Shown piece by piece: positions 1-13,000 of a stretch of 64,000 nucleotides of DNA. The DNA comes from Camarhynchus parvulus (taxonomy: Eukaryota; Chordata; Aves; Passeriformes; Thraupidae). The DNA lies in NCBI RefSeq assembly GCF_901933205.1, contig NC_044571.1, forward strand, positions 76,261,689 to 76,325,688, in the 5' to 3' direction. Every line of letters starts with the position of its first letter. The first letter of the stretch is position 1. The notes beneath the pieces were generated by a model, which was not told the DNA's origin, made no database searches, and was given only the letters and a program-made list of their open reading frames with translations. Made by a program: the position numbers and the translations under genes.

Positions 1-3000
1 TAGGATTTTTATTGTGACATCTCAGACTCCACAATGATGCAGATGCTCTCGTGCCTGACTCATCTCTGCACAGCACAGTGAGCTTCCTCTTAGACATACT
101 AACAAGTAAAGCAATAATTGCTGCCTGCTCACAGGGAAGGCAGTGCTGACATTTTGTGATTATCTAAATGAAAGAAATAAATGGTGTCAGAGATGCTGCC
201 GTGTGGGAATTCAGATGAAACCATCATTTGCTTTCCTTTATGTCAGTAATGAAGGTGTTGCAGCCCTGGAGAAGGCACCAAACTGAGCCAAGGCTGAGGT
301 GATGCTCTGAGGAGGTCCAGTATCCTAAATCACTCCCTGTGGGCTGCACTGGCTTTGGTATTACCACTGTCTCACTCAGATGTTCCTGCAGGGAAGGCTG
401 ACCTAAACGTGTGCCAGGGAAAGAGCTGTGCTTGTTTCTTCTGCCTTCAGGTGAGGAGCTATTTGTGAGATATTCACACAAATAACACCATGATAAATAC
501 TCTGTCTTGATTATCCTTCTGGATATAAAATATCCAGCCAAGCTAATTAGCTAAAAAGCCACAATATTCACGTGAGTTTCTCATGCTGATGTGCTTACAG
601 ATATCATTATTATGATCATGCTTACATTTGGTCCCAGTTCATTTAGGAAATATTTCAAGGCATCATTTGAACAAAGATGAAAAAATATTAAGGCAAGGGT
701 TTGGTAGGCGCAGACTTAGTTCTGTGTTGCTCTGAGGGTAAAAATAATTGTGCTGGTTTGTTTTGTATTGTCTGAACTTCAGTGGGGATGGGGAGGACAG
801 GGAGAAGGGCCCATCTGGAAATGTTACAAATCACAGCTGGAAGAGGGTGACACACTCCTATGGCATTCACTGCAGGTTTCTCAGGGAAGGTCTGGGGAGA
901 AGGACATTGTGCAGAATGGCCATATTTCCCATCAAAGGCAGGCAGTTTGTCCTAATTACTGAAAAGAAACAGCCCTTCACAGGACCAAACAAAAGCATCC
1001 CTCAAGCAACAGCAATAGCAGGAAATAACAAACTTAAAATGACAGTTTAAGATGAGGTTTTATGTAAGGATATATCTGCGTCACAGCTGCCCAGCAAAAT
1101 TTATTTGCACCTAAATATCTCTGAGGTCTCTGCTATCTACCTGATTTCTTTAGATGCCCCTGGAGGGTGCACCAGGGCCCCCCAGTGTGGTTTTTGTCTT
1201 TTCTTCTTGTGGATTTTCCCTGCTGAGAGGCATCCTGCTTGTTTTGGGGTACTTCAGGGCTCACAGTTGTCACTGCTTACACAGTCTCTGTTTCCAGCAG
1301 TTTGTGTTCAGCCTCCCCGCTCAGGTGCACTGAAACCCTAACCCTTGTTACCTTCTGGTGAGGCTCTTGCAAACAGCACGTGCTCTATTCTAGGAACCAG
1401 TTGTGTCCTGCATGCCAGTTAATTTATTTGGAGGAACACTCCACGGATCAAGCTCAGGTTTCTTATCCCCCTTCTGCCTGGTTTGGGAATTGTCCTCTGA
1501 AAGGCTTCTCAAGGGGCTTCCCAGTGTGCAGCTGTCTCACCTGCTTGTGCACCATGCACATGTTCCCCCAGGACTGCCTGAGTGTATGGTCATCTCTGCA
1601 ACATGGAGACCCCAAACGAGCTTGGCTGGAGCCCATTGCCCTGAGCTCTGCTGTGCTGTGACTGCTGTGACATGTTGGGCACCGTCCACATCCCACCCTG
1701 CCCCAAGCCCACCCAGGGCTGAGCCCCCACCCTCTCAGGCCCCCCACCTGCTGCCATAGCCAGAGCACAGCATTGCAAACCTTGTTCTGAAAATACCCCA
1801 AATCCAGATGTGCTGCGTGTTTCCCTTTGCATGTGTGGGGTTTTTTTTGTAGGAATACAAAAGCCATGACCACCAACAAAACTAAATCGCTGATATTTTT
1901 CATTCAGATGGAACTGTGATCCCTTCTAAGGGCACCCAAGAGCCATTAACAGTAATTTTAAATGAAATACACCCGTGCTGGGTCTAACTAATCAGTTCCT
2001 CAATTATACTGGCAGAGAGATGTATTCTAATTACCAAAGTACTTTCAAGTGAATTAAGACTCCTTTCTGTACCGGCTGTGGAGGTCACTCAATGTTCCCA
2101 TGAATCCCTGCATGTTTACATTAAAAAAGCACACCATGATCTTTGGCAAAGGCACTTGCTCTAGGTTAGTTCAGCTTTTGAGCTTGTTGCCATAAATACA
2201 ATAGAAAAGAAGCCAAGCATTGCAAAAGAAGCCAAGAATATCTTTCAATACTTTGTTTCTGTATCAGCGATTAATCCAAATGACACGGGAAAAGTTGTAC
2301 AAACATGAAATAAAATTTTAAAAGATGAAAGTACAGATACCTTATTTACCATGTTTAATGAGCAGTGTTTGTGTTAGAAAGGTTGGTTTTGAAGGAATGC
2401 ATCATGCCAAACTAATGAGAAAATGTTCTGAACCAGGACCTGAACTGACTTTGCCACCTGCTCAGTTTACGCCGATGCTGTTTCCTTGGATCACTGAAGT
2501 TTCTCCTCTTTAGGCAGGAGGCTGTGGCCAGCCTGGCTCATCTCAGCACACATTCTATACCAAAGCAATTCCACACATCACTTTCTTCATAGCTGACATT
2601 GAAGCCTTATCAATAATAAAGCCAAAAATACTATTCTCATTTTTCCAAACACATGAGAATCATTCCCGGTAAGGTGCTTTAATGCAACCAGGTAATGTGT
2701 GTCTTCATCCTTTCTGGTAAGAAGCACAGATGTCCCACCCCTTGACAGTTTTAAATTAGATGTTAGTGTGGTCATTTAAGTCTTTTTACATTTAAATGTT
2801 CAATGAAATGTCAAACTATAGCAAGTCAGACAGAATACAGGTTTCCTGGAAATTAAAAAAAAAATTGTAGTTATTCCCTGATGTTAAGTAAAATGGGACA
2901 CTGTGAAAATGAGTATCAGAACTATTTTAGAGCTTAGTCTAGACTCCAAAGTAGTGTTCATTCACTCACTCCTGCAGATCAGGGGCTCTGAAGCTGAGAA

Positions 3001-4639
3001 GCCTCCTTTCCCATGGAAAAGAGCAGAAAACTCTAACAGAAAACACGACCTTTTTTTTTCAGATTTTTAACATCAAATCAGTAATGAACTGTCATTTTTG
3101 ATGAACTATCAACATGCAGATATTCTCCATTTCCTCTTGTGCCTATTCACAGTGCAGAACTGGGCATCTGTGCCATTTCCAGCTCCTAACACTGCTGCTT
3201 TCATGGGCCCCAGCAGGAGTGGAGGGGAACCCAGTCCCAAGGGCTGGTCCCAGAGGGAGCTGTGGCAGTGCTGATGCAGGCACAGGCACAGCCCAGCTCA
3301 CCAGGCACAAAGGTCAGCAGAGAAGGGCAGGTGCCTCAGGGCATCTGTCCTTGCTCTTCTCTTCTTCCCAAAAGCCCCCTTGGCACCTGGGAGTGTTGCA
3401 GGGAGTGATGGTGACAGCTTCCATTGCTATTGTTCCACACTCAGGAACGGTTCATTCAGGGGTGGGTCTCTACACTTGAAGTCAGGGCACTAAGCTTCAG
3501 CTCAGCTCTAATCCCTTGCTGCAGCCCCTGTACTTCTCAGGCTTTTCCAGCTGAACTAATACAGCCAGAAGGGGCTTTGCCAGCTCAACTGCATCCCTTG
3601 GTCCCAAGGGGAACCCTGGCAGAGTCCACATCTCTCAAATCCTCAAGCAAGGAGAGCTGTGAAATACAGGTTTCACCTCGGAGCAGTCGCTAGAAAGCAT
3701 CGGAAGGGAAAGACTCTTTTTCCATCTGGCCCGTGCTGCTTGGCTTCTCAACAGTCTCATTTTTACTTACAGCCAGGGTACTGGTGGTTTGTTTCTGTCT
3801 GTCTCTGATGTGCCCCTGGGCAGAGCTGTGGGCACAGCGCCCACACAGGAGGAGGCTGGCAGGCAGGAGGCACAGCAGCCTGAGTGTGCCAGGGGCAGGA
3901 GCTGGCAGCTGGCAGTCATGGGTGCAGGAGCAGTATCCATCCTCCCTGGCCTCCTGCAGTTTTCTGCACTGACCAAGCCCAAAAACGGTGAACAGGGAAA
4001 GAATTTATCATCTGGCTGGTTTGATCTTGTTTAAGAAACACAGGTTTTTTAGTCTGTATAATAACAAAGCCTGATTGCTTCAGGGATATTAAAGTCTCCT
4101 GAGTTTCTGGTGAGTTCCTTCAGAGAAAAGGCAAAGCAGGCCACCTCACAGCTCCTGTTCCTGGGGCACAGCTGTAACTCCAACCCATGGGCTGTAAAAA
4201 CTGAGGCAAAAAGTCTTGCAGAGATGCTGGGGAGGGCATACAAGGGAACTTACAGAGGCCACTGCATTCCCTTGCTTCCCCCACCTGGCAGTGCTGTTGG
4301 AATGGAGCCATGGAAGACCCTCCCTTGAGTCCATCCACCTGCTGAATTCCAGAGGCAAAGACCTCATCAGCCAGATTCTGCCTCCCAGGGCTCTGCTTCT
4401 TGCTACATAGCATCCAAAGCTGTCATTTTCTTTTCCTCAAAAACCACATCTTCGGAGACTTCCACGTGATCAGGACATTGTATGACAGACTATTGTCTGG
4501 TATTCACATGCCCATCTACATAAAGCATTCTCAGGGCTGAAATGTTACTCTAAAATGCAGGTATGGATAGAAGTAGAACCAAAGTGTTATTACTTGGAAA
4601 AAAAGAAAAAGCTGAACCAGAGTCCAAATTTAAAACAAA
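1..4639. other. Intergenic or far 3' sequence, nothing assigned
   Basis: I see no exon with splice sites, no recognisable protein domain and no clear CR1. GC is higher at about 1140-1780 and 3130-4400 than in the rest, which makes chance open frames longer there (for example 1463-1903 minus, 146 codons). In mammals PGR lies downstream of ARHGAP42 in convergent orientation, but no PGR exon was recognised. Confidence 0.4.
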
Positions 4640-4667
4640 TAAAAATCCAGTTTGTGTATAAAGAATT

Positions 4668-4673
4668 TTTATT
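4668..4673 (-). terminator. Candidate distal poly(A) signal
   Basis: This is a minus-strand AATAAA followed by a T-rich stretch at about 4650-4620 (gatttttatttgttttaaat on the minus strand), the usual downstream U-rich element. It would give a 3' UTR of about 5.3 kb. It is one of several candidates. Confidence 0.3.
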
Positions 4674-6520
4674 TTGAAAAACATTTTTTCAAATTTTTGA
4701 AATACAGTGTAAAGTACAACATAGAATTATGTCTGCAAAGTCAGCTTATGCATGTCATGCTAGTTATTTACATGTAGATATATACAGAGTGCAGATAATT
4801 ATTGAAACCACACTACAAAATAAACAGAGAGTTCAATATGATAATTTAGTAGGACTTTATTAAATAGATATAGTTATTGATTGTATATATTTTCCTATTA
4901 GAATACCATATAGTATCTAAAGTAACCCTTATAAACTCTAATACTTCCAAAATTGCCATAAATATGATTGAAAATTGAAACTATCCATGTGCCTCGTTCA
5001 GCTGTTCTGCCCTTTGCTCCAACAGAAACTCTTGCAGAAATAATGGTGCTATGTTTAGTGCCAGAGCTTTGATGACAACTCCCAATAAAACACTTGCAGA
5101 AGTTTCAGAGCCAAAACAGCTTTCAGCTGAGGCATCCAAGGGTTGGAGCATTGTGCTCTGCACTTAAAACAACAAGAATAATGTAATGGCTTATTAAACA
5201 CTGCCACACACAGGACAATTAAAGAACAGATATGATCCTCAGTGACTGAATTCGGATGTCAAGCATGTTACTAAAACAAAACAAAGCAAACTCCCAAAGC
5301 CCATGCAAAATCTTAAACAAAAAAAGAAGAGACCTCCCAATGGGTACAGACAAAGCCTGAGTGACAGTCGACTTAATCAGGAGCAGGAGCTGGATGGGCT
5401 GGATGCTGCTGCAGCAGCACCATCTTCAGGGCTCTGTGACCAGCCAGAGAGAGACTAAGGTTGCCTATGGCTTTCATCTCTGGCCACTGAACAATTGATC
5501 CAGGCCCCTCTGCTTAAGGAAAGGACAACGCCAAGCTGGGTCATAGATTATCATATTAGCAGAATATTCCACCTCCTTTCTAGGGGCTTCTGGCCAGCAA
5601 ACCTTCACTATCAATTGACAAAGGTCTGTTTTTGACTTCACTAGAACTTTGAGAGTTTCCATCAGTGGAGAAGATCCATCCCAGTCTGGAGGATGTGCTC
5701 CCCAGCTGGGATTTCTCTTCTTGCTGCTCAAGCCAAAATTGCACAACCTTCTGCTTTAGGAAAAGAAATATCAAGAACAATGTGCTTTTTAGTTTCATTA
5801 TTTATTCTGATGAAATCTTATTAAGTAGAAAATAGGCCAGGGGAGAAAAGTTAACAACAAACAAACCAATTACTACCATACAGTGCTTTTTTTTGTTGTT
5901 GTAATTACTGTTCTCAACTACAGAATTTTACAGCTTTTCCTCTCCTAATATGTCTTTCCTGAAGGCACATTACAATTCAATCCAATTACAGGCAAAGAAT
6001 AGAGATTAGCACCAGAAAATATATAAAAGGAAAATAAGTTACTATTACTATCATAGAATAGTGCTCGTCAGCAAATCTGTGCATCTTTTTTTTCCAGAAA
6101 TAATTGTACAATGAACATTATAGATTAGTTAGGGACATAAGTAATAATGATGGTTTAATTTAACAGTTTTGTTACATATAACTCTAAATGCCAAAATATG
6201 GCAAGGACATTTTAATACTGAACTCAAAGGAATTACACACTAAAAATGTAATCTTTATCATCATTAACAAAAAGTGTGAATATAGAATATTAATATATTT
6301 TACATATCTATGATACAATATATCCTTCACACTATTAATCTGATTCATGTTGTGCTGCAACATGTATCAAAATGTTTAACAAAGAAAAAACAAGGCTAAT
6401 TATATGTTGTGGGTACAGACATTATTTCTACAAGACAAACAACAACAACCATGTATAATCTACCTTGAGTTCTACAGTGATATTTGGAACAAACCTGCTG
6501 CATCCTTTTAGGAAGGATAG

Positions 6521-6554
6521 TAATAAAAATAATAATAATAATCATAATAATAAT
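6521..6554. repeat. AAT microsatellite
   Basis: This is an imperfect (AAT)n run in the presumed 3' UTR region. Confidence 0.9.
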
Positions 6555-9500
6555 TTTTAGAAGTGTTTAACCTTTGCTTGTAGAGTGAGTCTGACTTCCA
6601 TGAAGAATAGTAAATCACTACTATGAACTAATTTAATTCAGATTGCCTAATTGTCTGGTAAGGCATTATCAAAATACTTTATCTCCATTTAGATGTTATA
6701 TGGATTTCTGTTTCTTTGCTATTGTCGGAAAAGATTTTTGGTCAGGCCTGAGAGTATCATCATTAGAGAAGCTTTGGTGCTGCCCCCTACCCCACTTCAG
6801 TCTTTGCAGCCCTACTTACTCAGCTTTCTGGTTCACTGTTCAGCTTCTTGTAGAGACAGACTCCCTCTTTAAAGGCAGGGAAGGGCTGGGGCACCCACAA
6901 CCCAGCAGTGAGACCCTACAGAAAGTGCTACTACCTGCTGCAGAGGAGAGTACAAGAAAAACCACAGAGTTCCAAAAATGAAAACCCCTACTCCTGGAGA
7001 GTGAGTGGCTAACTGTAAGTAAGAACGGGGATAACATTTTGCAGATTGAAATGCCATTTTAAAGCTAAATGACCTAAAAGTTATTTATGGCTAGTTTGGG
7101 AGAAGGGCCTGACAAAGCTGCAGAGCATTGCAGAGGAAAACACAGATTTGTTCTGTGAGCAGCACATTAATGGAATCCAGTTTCTTATGAAGTTGTCTTC
7201 TCCAATCCTAATTTCGGTCTAATGTGAGATGAATGTGTGGGAACACATGAACACCTCTCCTCCACAGGGATTCCTCCAGGTCTTTCTACAACCTTCCCCT
7301 CACCCCTCACAGGCTCTACTTGCTTAATCTGTAACTGAACTTGGAAATTTTACAAAAATTTTAATGAACTTGGCATATTTGACTTCTCTAGCTTGCACTC
7401 AGATCAGCTGCTTTCAAAACACAGTACTGGAGAATTGTGAGACATATACAGGGGATGTGAAATTACCTAAGCTTAGGGTTTTTTTCCCACTTATTTTTAA
7501 ATCAGGCTAGAACAAAGCAAGTAAGAGCAAACATTTTTTACATTTTCTATTTCATAATTCCTCAAGAATTTCACAACAATTAAATTGCCCTTAAGAAGTC
7601 TGAGGAGTCATCAAAGGATGTTCAATACAGGTTTTCTACTGACCCCATGCAAGAGACAGAAGCTGGGATTTTCCCCCCTGATTACTGCATTTTTCTGCCT
7701 GTGTGAGATGTGCTGGGCTCCCAGCCTCTGTTCAAAGTTCTGCTTCCTTTTCTGTTCCTTTTGGTCTGCAGCAGCACTTTTCCTGGGAAGGTCACCAGAG
7801 GCAAAACTTTTGATAGCTTACAGCTTTTTGATTGTGAAATACAGCAAAAACACAACCAAAACCATGCTGATCTTCTCAGGGCAAAGGCAGTCTCAGGCAT
7901 AGCTTAGACTAAGAAAACTTGGCTTGCCTTAAAATGAAGAAAGATTCAACTGGCTGAGGAAAGACCTTCACTTCCCATCACATCTGCTCTGGGCAAATTA
8001 GATGAGCACACACAAGTCTGCCTTCTCTGCCAGTGCCATTTGGAACAACCCTTCATCACAATGCACTGGGCACTGTCTGGATTTAAGATGAAGTGAAATG
8101 TGTTTTGGGATTAATAAAACTGTTTAGGGTGAAGAAAGAACCCAGGTCACTCAGTCACTAATGCCTGGGGTCTGTCCTCAACTGCCTGCAGCCAGTCTTG
8201 CTCAGATTCCCTCTATGAAAAAACAATTTTTGGAAAGATGTTCTTTGAGCCTCTCTCTTTCTCTGATCATCACTTAATAATTGAATTAGTGAGGAGAAAG
8301 ATCCTGCAGGATTCTGCCACCAGCCTGAAATCCAGCAACTGCTCTGAACAATTAATGCACTACATATAAGTAAAGAAAGTTCTGATGTGCTACTTTGTGT
8401 TGGCAATGAATCTTACTTTTCAATTTAAATAAGAAAAAGCCTATGGAAAGAAAAAAGCAGCAAGTCAAAAATTACTGATGTTTTTAGCCCTAACAGCAAT
8501 TCCTCTTTAAACTTTCTTCAAGCAGTGTACAACTTAGAAATCAACAGATGGTTTGTATGTTGATTTCTGCTACTGAAGAAAGAACTGAGCTTTGACATAT
8601 CTATGAAACTAAGCCTAGATAGTTCTATGAACCAGTGAATACTTTTGGAAGCACTGGTGTTGAAGAAATACTAAGATGGAGGTCAAATGTCACAGTTTTC
8701 AATCAGGAATGGTAAGTAGCCACGCAAGCAGTGCATGTTTTCCCTCAAGGTGTACAAGAAAACTGCTCAGACTGAGAAAGCTACTTAGGGTTTCTGGGGT
8801 TTTCTTTGACTTGGTTTTATTTATTATTTTTTCTTTTCAGTCCTACCAGGAACAATCAATAGGTCTTTTCAACGCCTTTGAAAAGTAAGGATTTTTTATT
8901 CTGTGGAAGGAGAGAATCTTTGTCAAATATTTTAGCAGAAGTCAGGAGAAATAACACTAAGTAGTTTTACTGCTACATGGAGCTTTTAGCATTCATAGCT
9001 TATAAAATTGGCTAGTTCACAGGTCATTTGTCTTACTTGCAATGAAAAAAGAATGAGTTACAATTTATCTCAGGTTTCAAAACATACTGCTGTTTTTCAC
9101 TGCTCACTTCACATGACTCCCAATCAGTCCAGATTCAGCATCTCCTTGTTTTCCACAGATGTTCTGGGACACAGAGAGAATATCTTCCAGATGATGATTA
9201 TCATTGAAATAAAAGTTGTTAATATTATCTATGCTGATATAGAAAGTAGGAAAGAAATCTACTAAATATTTCAATGAAACATTCATTAAACATATCACAT
9301 TTTGAATGAGCATTCACTGTGCAGGCAGTGTATAAACTGATATTATCAGCTGTATAAATTCTATACCATATTGTAACTCAATGACTAACAGAAGTCCCAA
9401 CTTCTGATTTACAGTAAAGTAGTTTCTTATATGAAATGATTAGGATCAATTTTAGAATCAAGTTTTCTAAGGGAGAATTCAGATCAGAATAGAAGTAGTA

Positions 9501-9644
9501 CTTACATTATGAAAAAGTCCACGATTTTCCATATTAAAAACCATAGATTATAAGAAATGTCATAGAGTGCATTGCCTCTAAATTTCACATTTCTGTAAGC
9601 AACATCCTCAGACCTGAAAGTCTGCAGCTAAATAGCAATTTTTT

Positions 9645-9655
9645 TTTATTTTATT
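9645..9655 (-). terminator. Candidate proximal poly(A) signals
   Basis: Two overlapping AATAAA hexamers on the minus strand (9655-9650 and 9650-9645) lie about 280 nt past the ARHGAP42 stop and are followed by an A-run. They could give a short 3' UTR. The A-rich surroundings mean that chance occurrence is possible. Confidence 0.35.
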
Positions 9656-9933
9656 GCTCTAGAGTTCCTTACCCATAAAGGAAGAACAGAACAACCCTTT
9701 TCAAACAATGGAAGTTATTTAAACAGAGTACCGTCCTCAGCACAGAAACTGTTAACTGTTTCATCACATTCTGTTCTGTTGTCAGGGAGCTCTGTAACCT
9801 GCAGCTGCAGCATCTGAAGGAAATCTACCACTCAGCTAAGGGGCTGATCCCATATCTGTGTCAGATAAAAATCATAGTGCTTATTATTTGTTACCATGGA
9901 TACCATGAAGATATTGCTGTCCACTAAAGATTA

Positions 9934-10022
9934 CTAGAGGAAGACAACATAATTCTCAGGAACTAGTCCTGTTTTGCCTTCATAAGTTGCCTTTAACCAG
10001 CCTGGTTCCACTGATGGATACA
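9934..10022 (-). CDS. ARHGAP42: ARHGAP42 terminal coding exon (probably exon 24), second half of SH3 and stop
   Basis: This exon completes Val846 and adds 28 codons and [23 protein letters not shown], then [13 protein letters not shown] holds the conserved SH3 Trp, and PENYV holds the Pro and Tyr of the peptide-binding groove. The protein ends three residues after the SH3 fold, as in human ARHGAP42. In GRAF proteins this SH3 binds proline-rich partners such as focal adhesion kinase (known for the family, not shown here). Confidence 0.96.
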
Positions 10023-13000
10023 CTGCAAAAAAGCACATACACAACTTTTAACACTGTTAAAAATCCCATACATGCTACATATATTTATTTAGATGGTATT
10101 TATTCAAGAGCAATTGAAAAATCAGGGCAAAACCTGAGAGCTAAAAAGGGAATTACACCCCCATTTTGCAATACAATTCAGTTTTTTATAGGTTCTTTTT
10201 AACATGTAAGGTAATGTAGAACAAATCTTACCATTGGAAAATATTGCCCCCTGTGGGAAAGACAGCTCATGACTATGCTCAGCCTTACAGGAATACATGG
10301 CTTTTGCTTGTCTGAAAGAAAAAAATACAGGCTTGCAATAAATGAGATAACAAGGAAAAAGGTATAAAGGAAATTAAAACCTGGGAAGTATAGGAAAAAG
10401 CAGATGTACAAATGCTCTATGATAATGACAGCAATTCAGAGGAGTAGAATTATAGTAGATAATAACTTCAAGCTTACTGGAGTTAACAAGCATGTTATTG
10501 CAGAAAAGAGCACTCCATCCCACTTAGATATTTAAACAGGAATATAATTTGGGACTTTTAAAATGAAGTCGTTCATTCAAATAAGTACTGAAATGAGCAT
10601 ACTTTTTGAAGCAAGCCATGGATTGCATGGAGACAAATTCCAAAGTGATCATCAAGTCATTAAAGGTCTAAAAACTTGACCTGTGAGAAACTATTGCTAA
10701 AAGGTCTACAGAGGAAAATAATACTTAGAAAGTAAACATGAGACAAAAAGGAGTAATGATTCTGTGCCAGAGAAGGAGGACAGGAAAAGTCACCTCTTGG
10801 GGTCTGGCACTGTGATTCTGAGAAGTACAAAATGAAAGTTTGAACATGAAGATTGAAATTAGGAGTTCTCTTTAGATTCCTGCACTTCACCTAATACCTT
10901 GACTTTAACTTACACACTCAGAACAATTTTACATGAGCCACCAATCTTTCTGAATTTCTTTAAACCCACACTACACTAAGTGAAGATGAACTTGTTGATT
11001 ATTTCACCTTTGTGTGGTATGATGGGGAATTGCCAACTGAGGTTCCCTTCTAGCCAGGATTTATCTCAGTGACCCAATATGTGACCCGTGGCAAAGTTGA
11101 AAAGCTTTTGCATACTTTTTGAGAGTGTGTATATGCAACTGGCATGTAATCTATCATGTCTTTCTTCCAAAATAGTGAGATAAAAGAGGTGCATGATAGA
11201 TTAATTAACAGTGCCACATCATAAGCATTATCATCATTCATTTGAACCTTTAAAAGGGTATGAGAGTGGACGGACATATTCTGAAGTTTTTATGTGAGAG
11301 CTTTCCAGAGATGATTTGTCCCACTGAATAAAAAGCTTTGCTGTTGGTTCTCTGACTTATGACTTGACTAAATGGCATGTTTTGCCTTCATCTTAAGAGA
11401 ACTAATAGCTCCTCAAGGATTACATTCTCAGGATGAGATTTTCAGAGGAGATAAGGAATTTTGAATTGTATGATATCCAAGGGGCAGTTTATTTTCAGGG
11501 AAATATTTCTGGTTTTTAGTACTGTCATCCTGGTTACATCCCATCAGCTAACTACAAGAAGATGAGCACTGGATCCCTGTTTGTTCACTTTGCTTAAATG
11601 TTAGCTTGCTCTCTGGCTGGTGTAGACTGCTCTGAGTAGAGTTTTGCCAAAAGAACTCCTTGGTGCCTCCTATTGTGAAGAGTTTGCCACCTACACTTGA
11701 CAAGATAGATGTCTTGATTCATTACTCTATTTAATCTGTACAAGTTTACACATAATAATGTATATAGAGAGGGAGCTTAGATAACATTCCCGAAGGCCAC
11801 ACATTAACTGAAATTATTTAATCTTCTTTTTCCTCAAAGCCTACAGAAAGCACTACAGATATTCTAATTATCCTGACCCAAATCAGTAACACTATGACGA
11901 AACAGCCTGCTGGGATGGGTTGATCCATGCATGACTCCTTGTTATGCAAACCCAATACACCTGTGTGGCATAATCATGGATTTTACACATCTGAAACAGT
12001 AGAGTAACTGTTAAAGATTGCTGTAGTTGTAATGAACACAAAATAGTAGGTAATGAATTTACTAAATCACAAGGATTATTTAAAATCTGAATAATTTTAC
12101 TATCAAGTCAGGTCCCCATGTTGATAACAGGACACCTGAATAATACTGTGACAAAAGACATTTAAGGCAATATTTAAATGTGAGGTAGAATTTCTTAAGT
12201 CATTCTTGAAATATGACATGTTTTAATTGCCCTTAGAAAACGTCAAGAAGTTAATGCAATTTTCTCCTCTCTTCTCTAATGCCTAATAAGCTACTCTGTT
12301 TTCAACCTCCAATTTTATCTGATTCAATGATGTTTACCTTAAAAATAAAAGACAAGAAAACAGACTCTGTCTTAGAATTATCCAATAACAGAATTTCTAA
12401 CATTGGAAAAGACCTCTAAAATCATCTCCTATAGAAAGAGAAAGGTTCTCAGCACTTGACATTTACACAGATAAAGAAACACAAGAAGTCAGTTTCTCAA
12501 AAGCTAATGAATGATAGGATTCTTCACACTACCCTGCTCCTGAGGCAGTGCAATTATACTCCAAAGTTATCAACAAATCATCTGTGATGGTATAATGAGA
12601 GACAGATTTAAGAATATTTACTCATAATTCTGGAGCAATTTTCAAGCACCTGGTTATTGCTTCCACACTTGATTTGATTATTTAGGTTCTCATATTTGTT
12701 ATTACTCATTTCAACCCTGTCCATCTGGAGGCACTGCTCATGAAATGAGCTTGCAGGTTCTTGGGCATTTTGTTTGTGATTACAAAAATGGACATTGTTA
12801 CTCATGGCGTTAATCCTGTTCTCCCTAGAAACAAGGCTGTTAAAAAGCACGTGATAACATCACCATCATCTATTACAGTTCTTTTAAGATTATGCTAATA
12901 ACCTGAGAGGAGTGTGATTCATGTTGTTTAGGGCAGAGGAAAAAAACCAGCATCTTCAGAAAATGTTATCCACATTTCCTAGAAATTCCTTCTTTCCATG

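Larger units (their letters stand above)
4640..9933 (-). other. ARHGAP42: Probable 3' UTR and 3' flank of ARHGAP42
   Basis: No coding exon or clear repeat is visible downstream of the stop. Minus-strand AATAAA hexamers lie near 9650, 8820, 5810, 4860 and 4670, so several 3' ends are possible. The block 4640-6640 is particularly AT-rich, as expected for a long UTR. The true end cannot be fixed without RNA evidence. Short open frames such as 7585-7902 (+) have no recognisable domain. Confidence 0.35.

Noticed and set aside
1463..1903. 146-codon minus-strand frame in the intergenic region as a gene
   Set aside because: It lies in locally GC-rich sequence with overlapping frames on the other strand, has low-complexity Gly/Trp-rich translation and shows no domain or splice context.
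1..4639. PGR gene exons downstream of ARHGAP42
   Set aside because: No progesterone-receptor DNA-binding or ligand-binding motif was seen on either strand.
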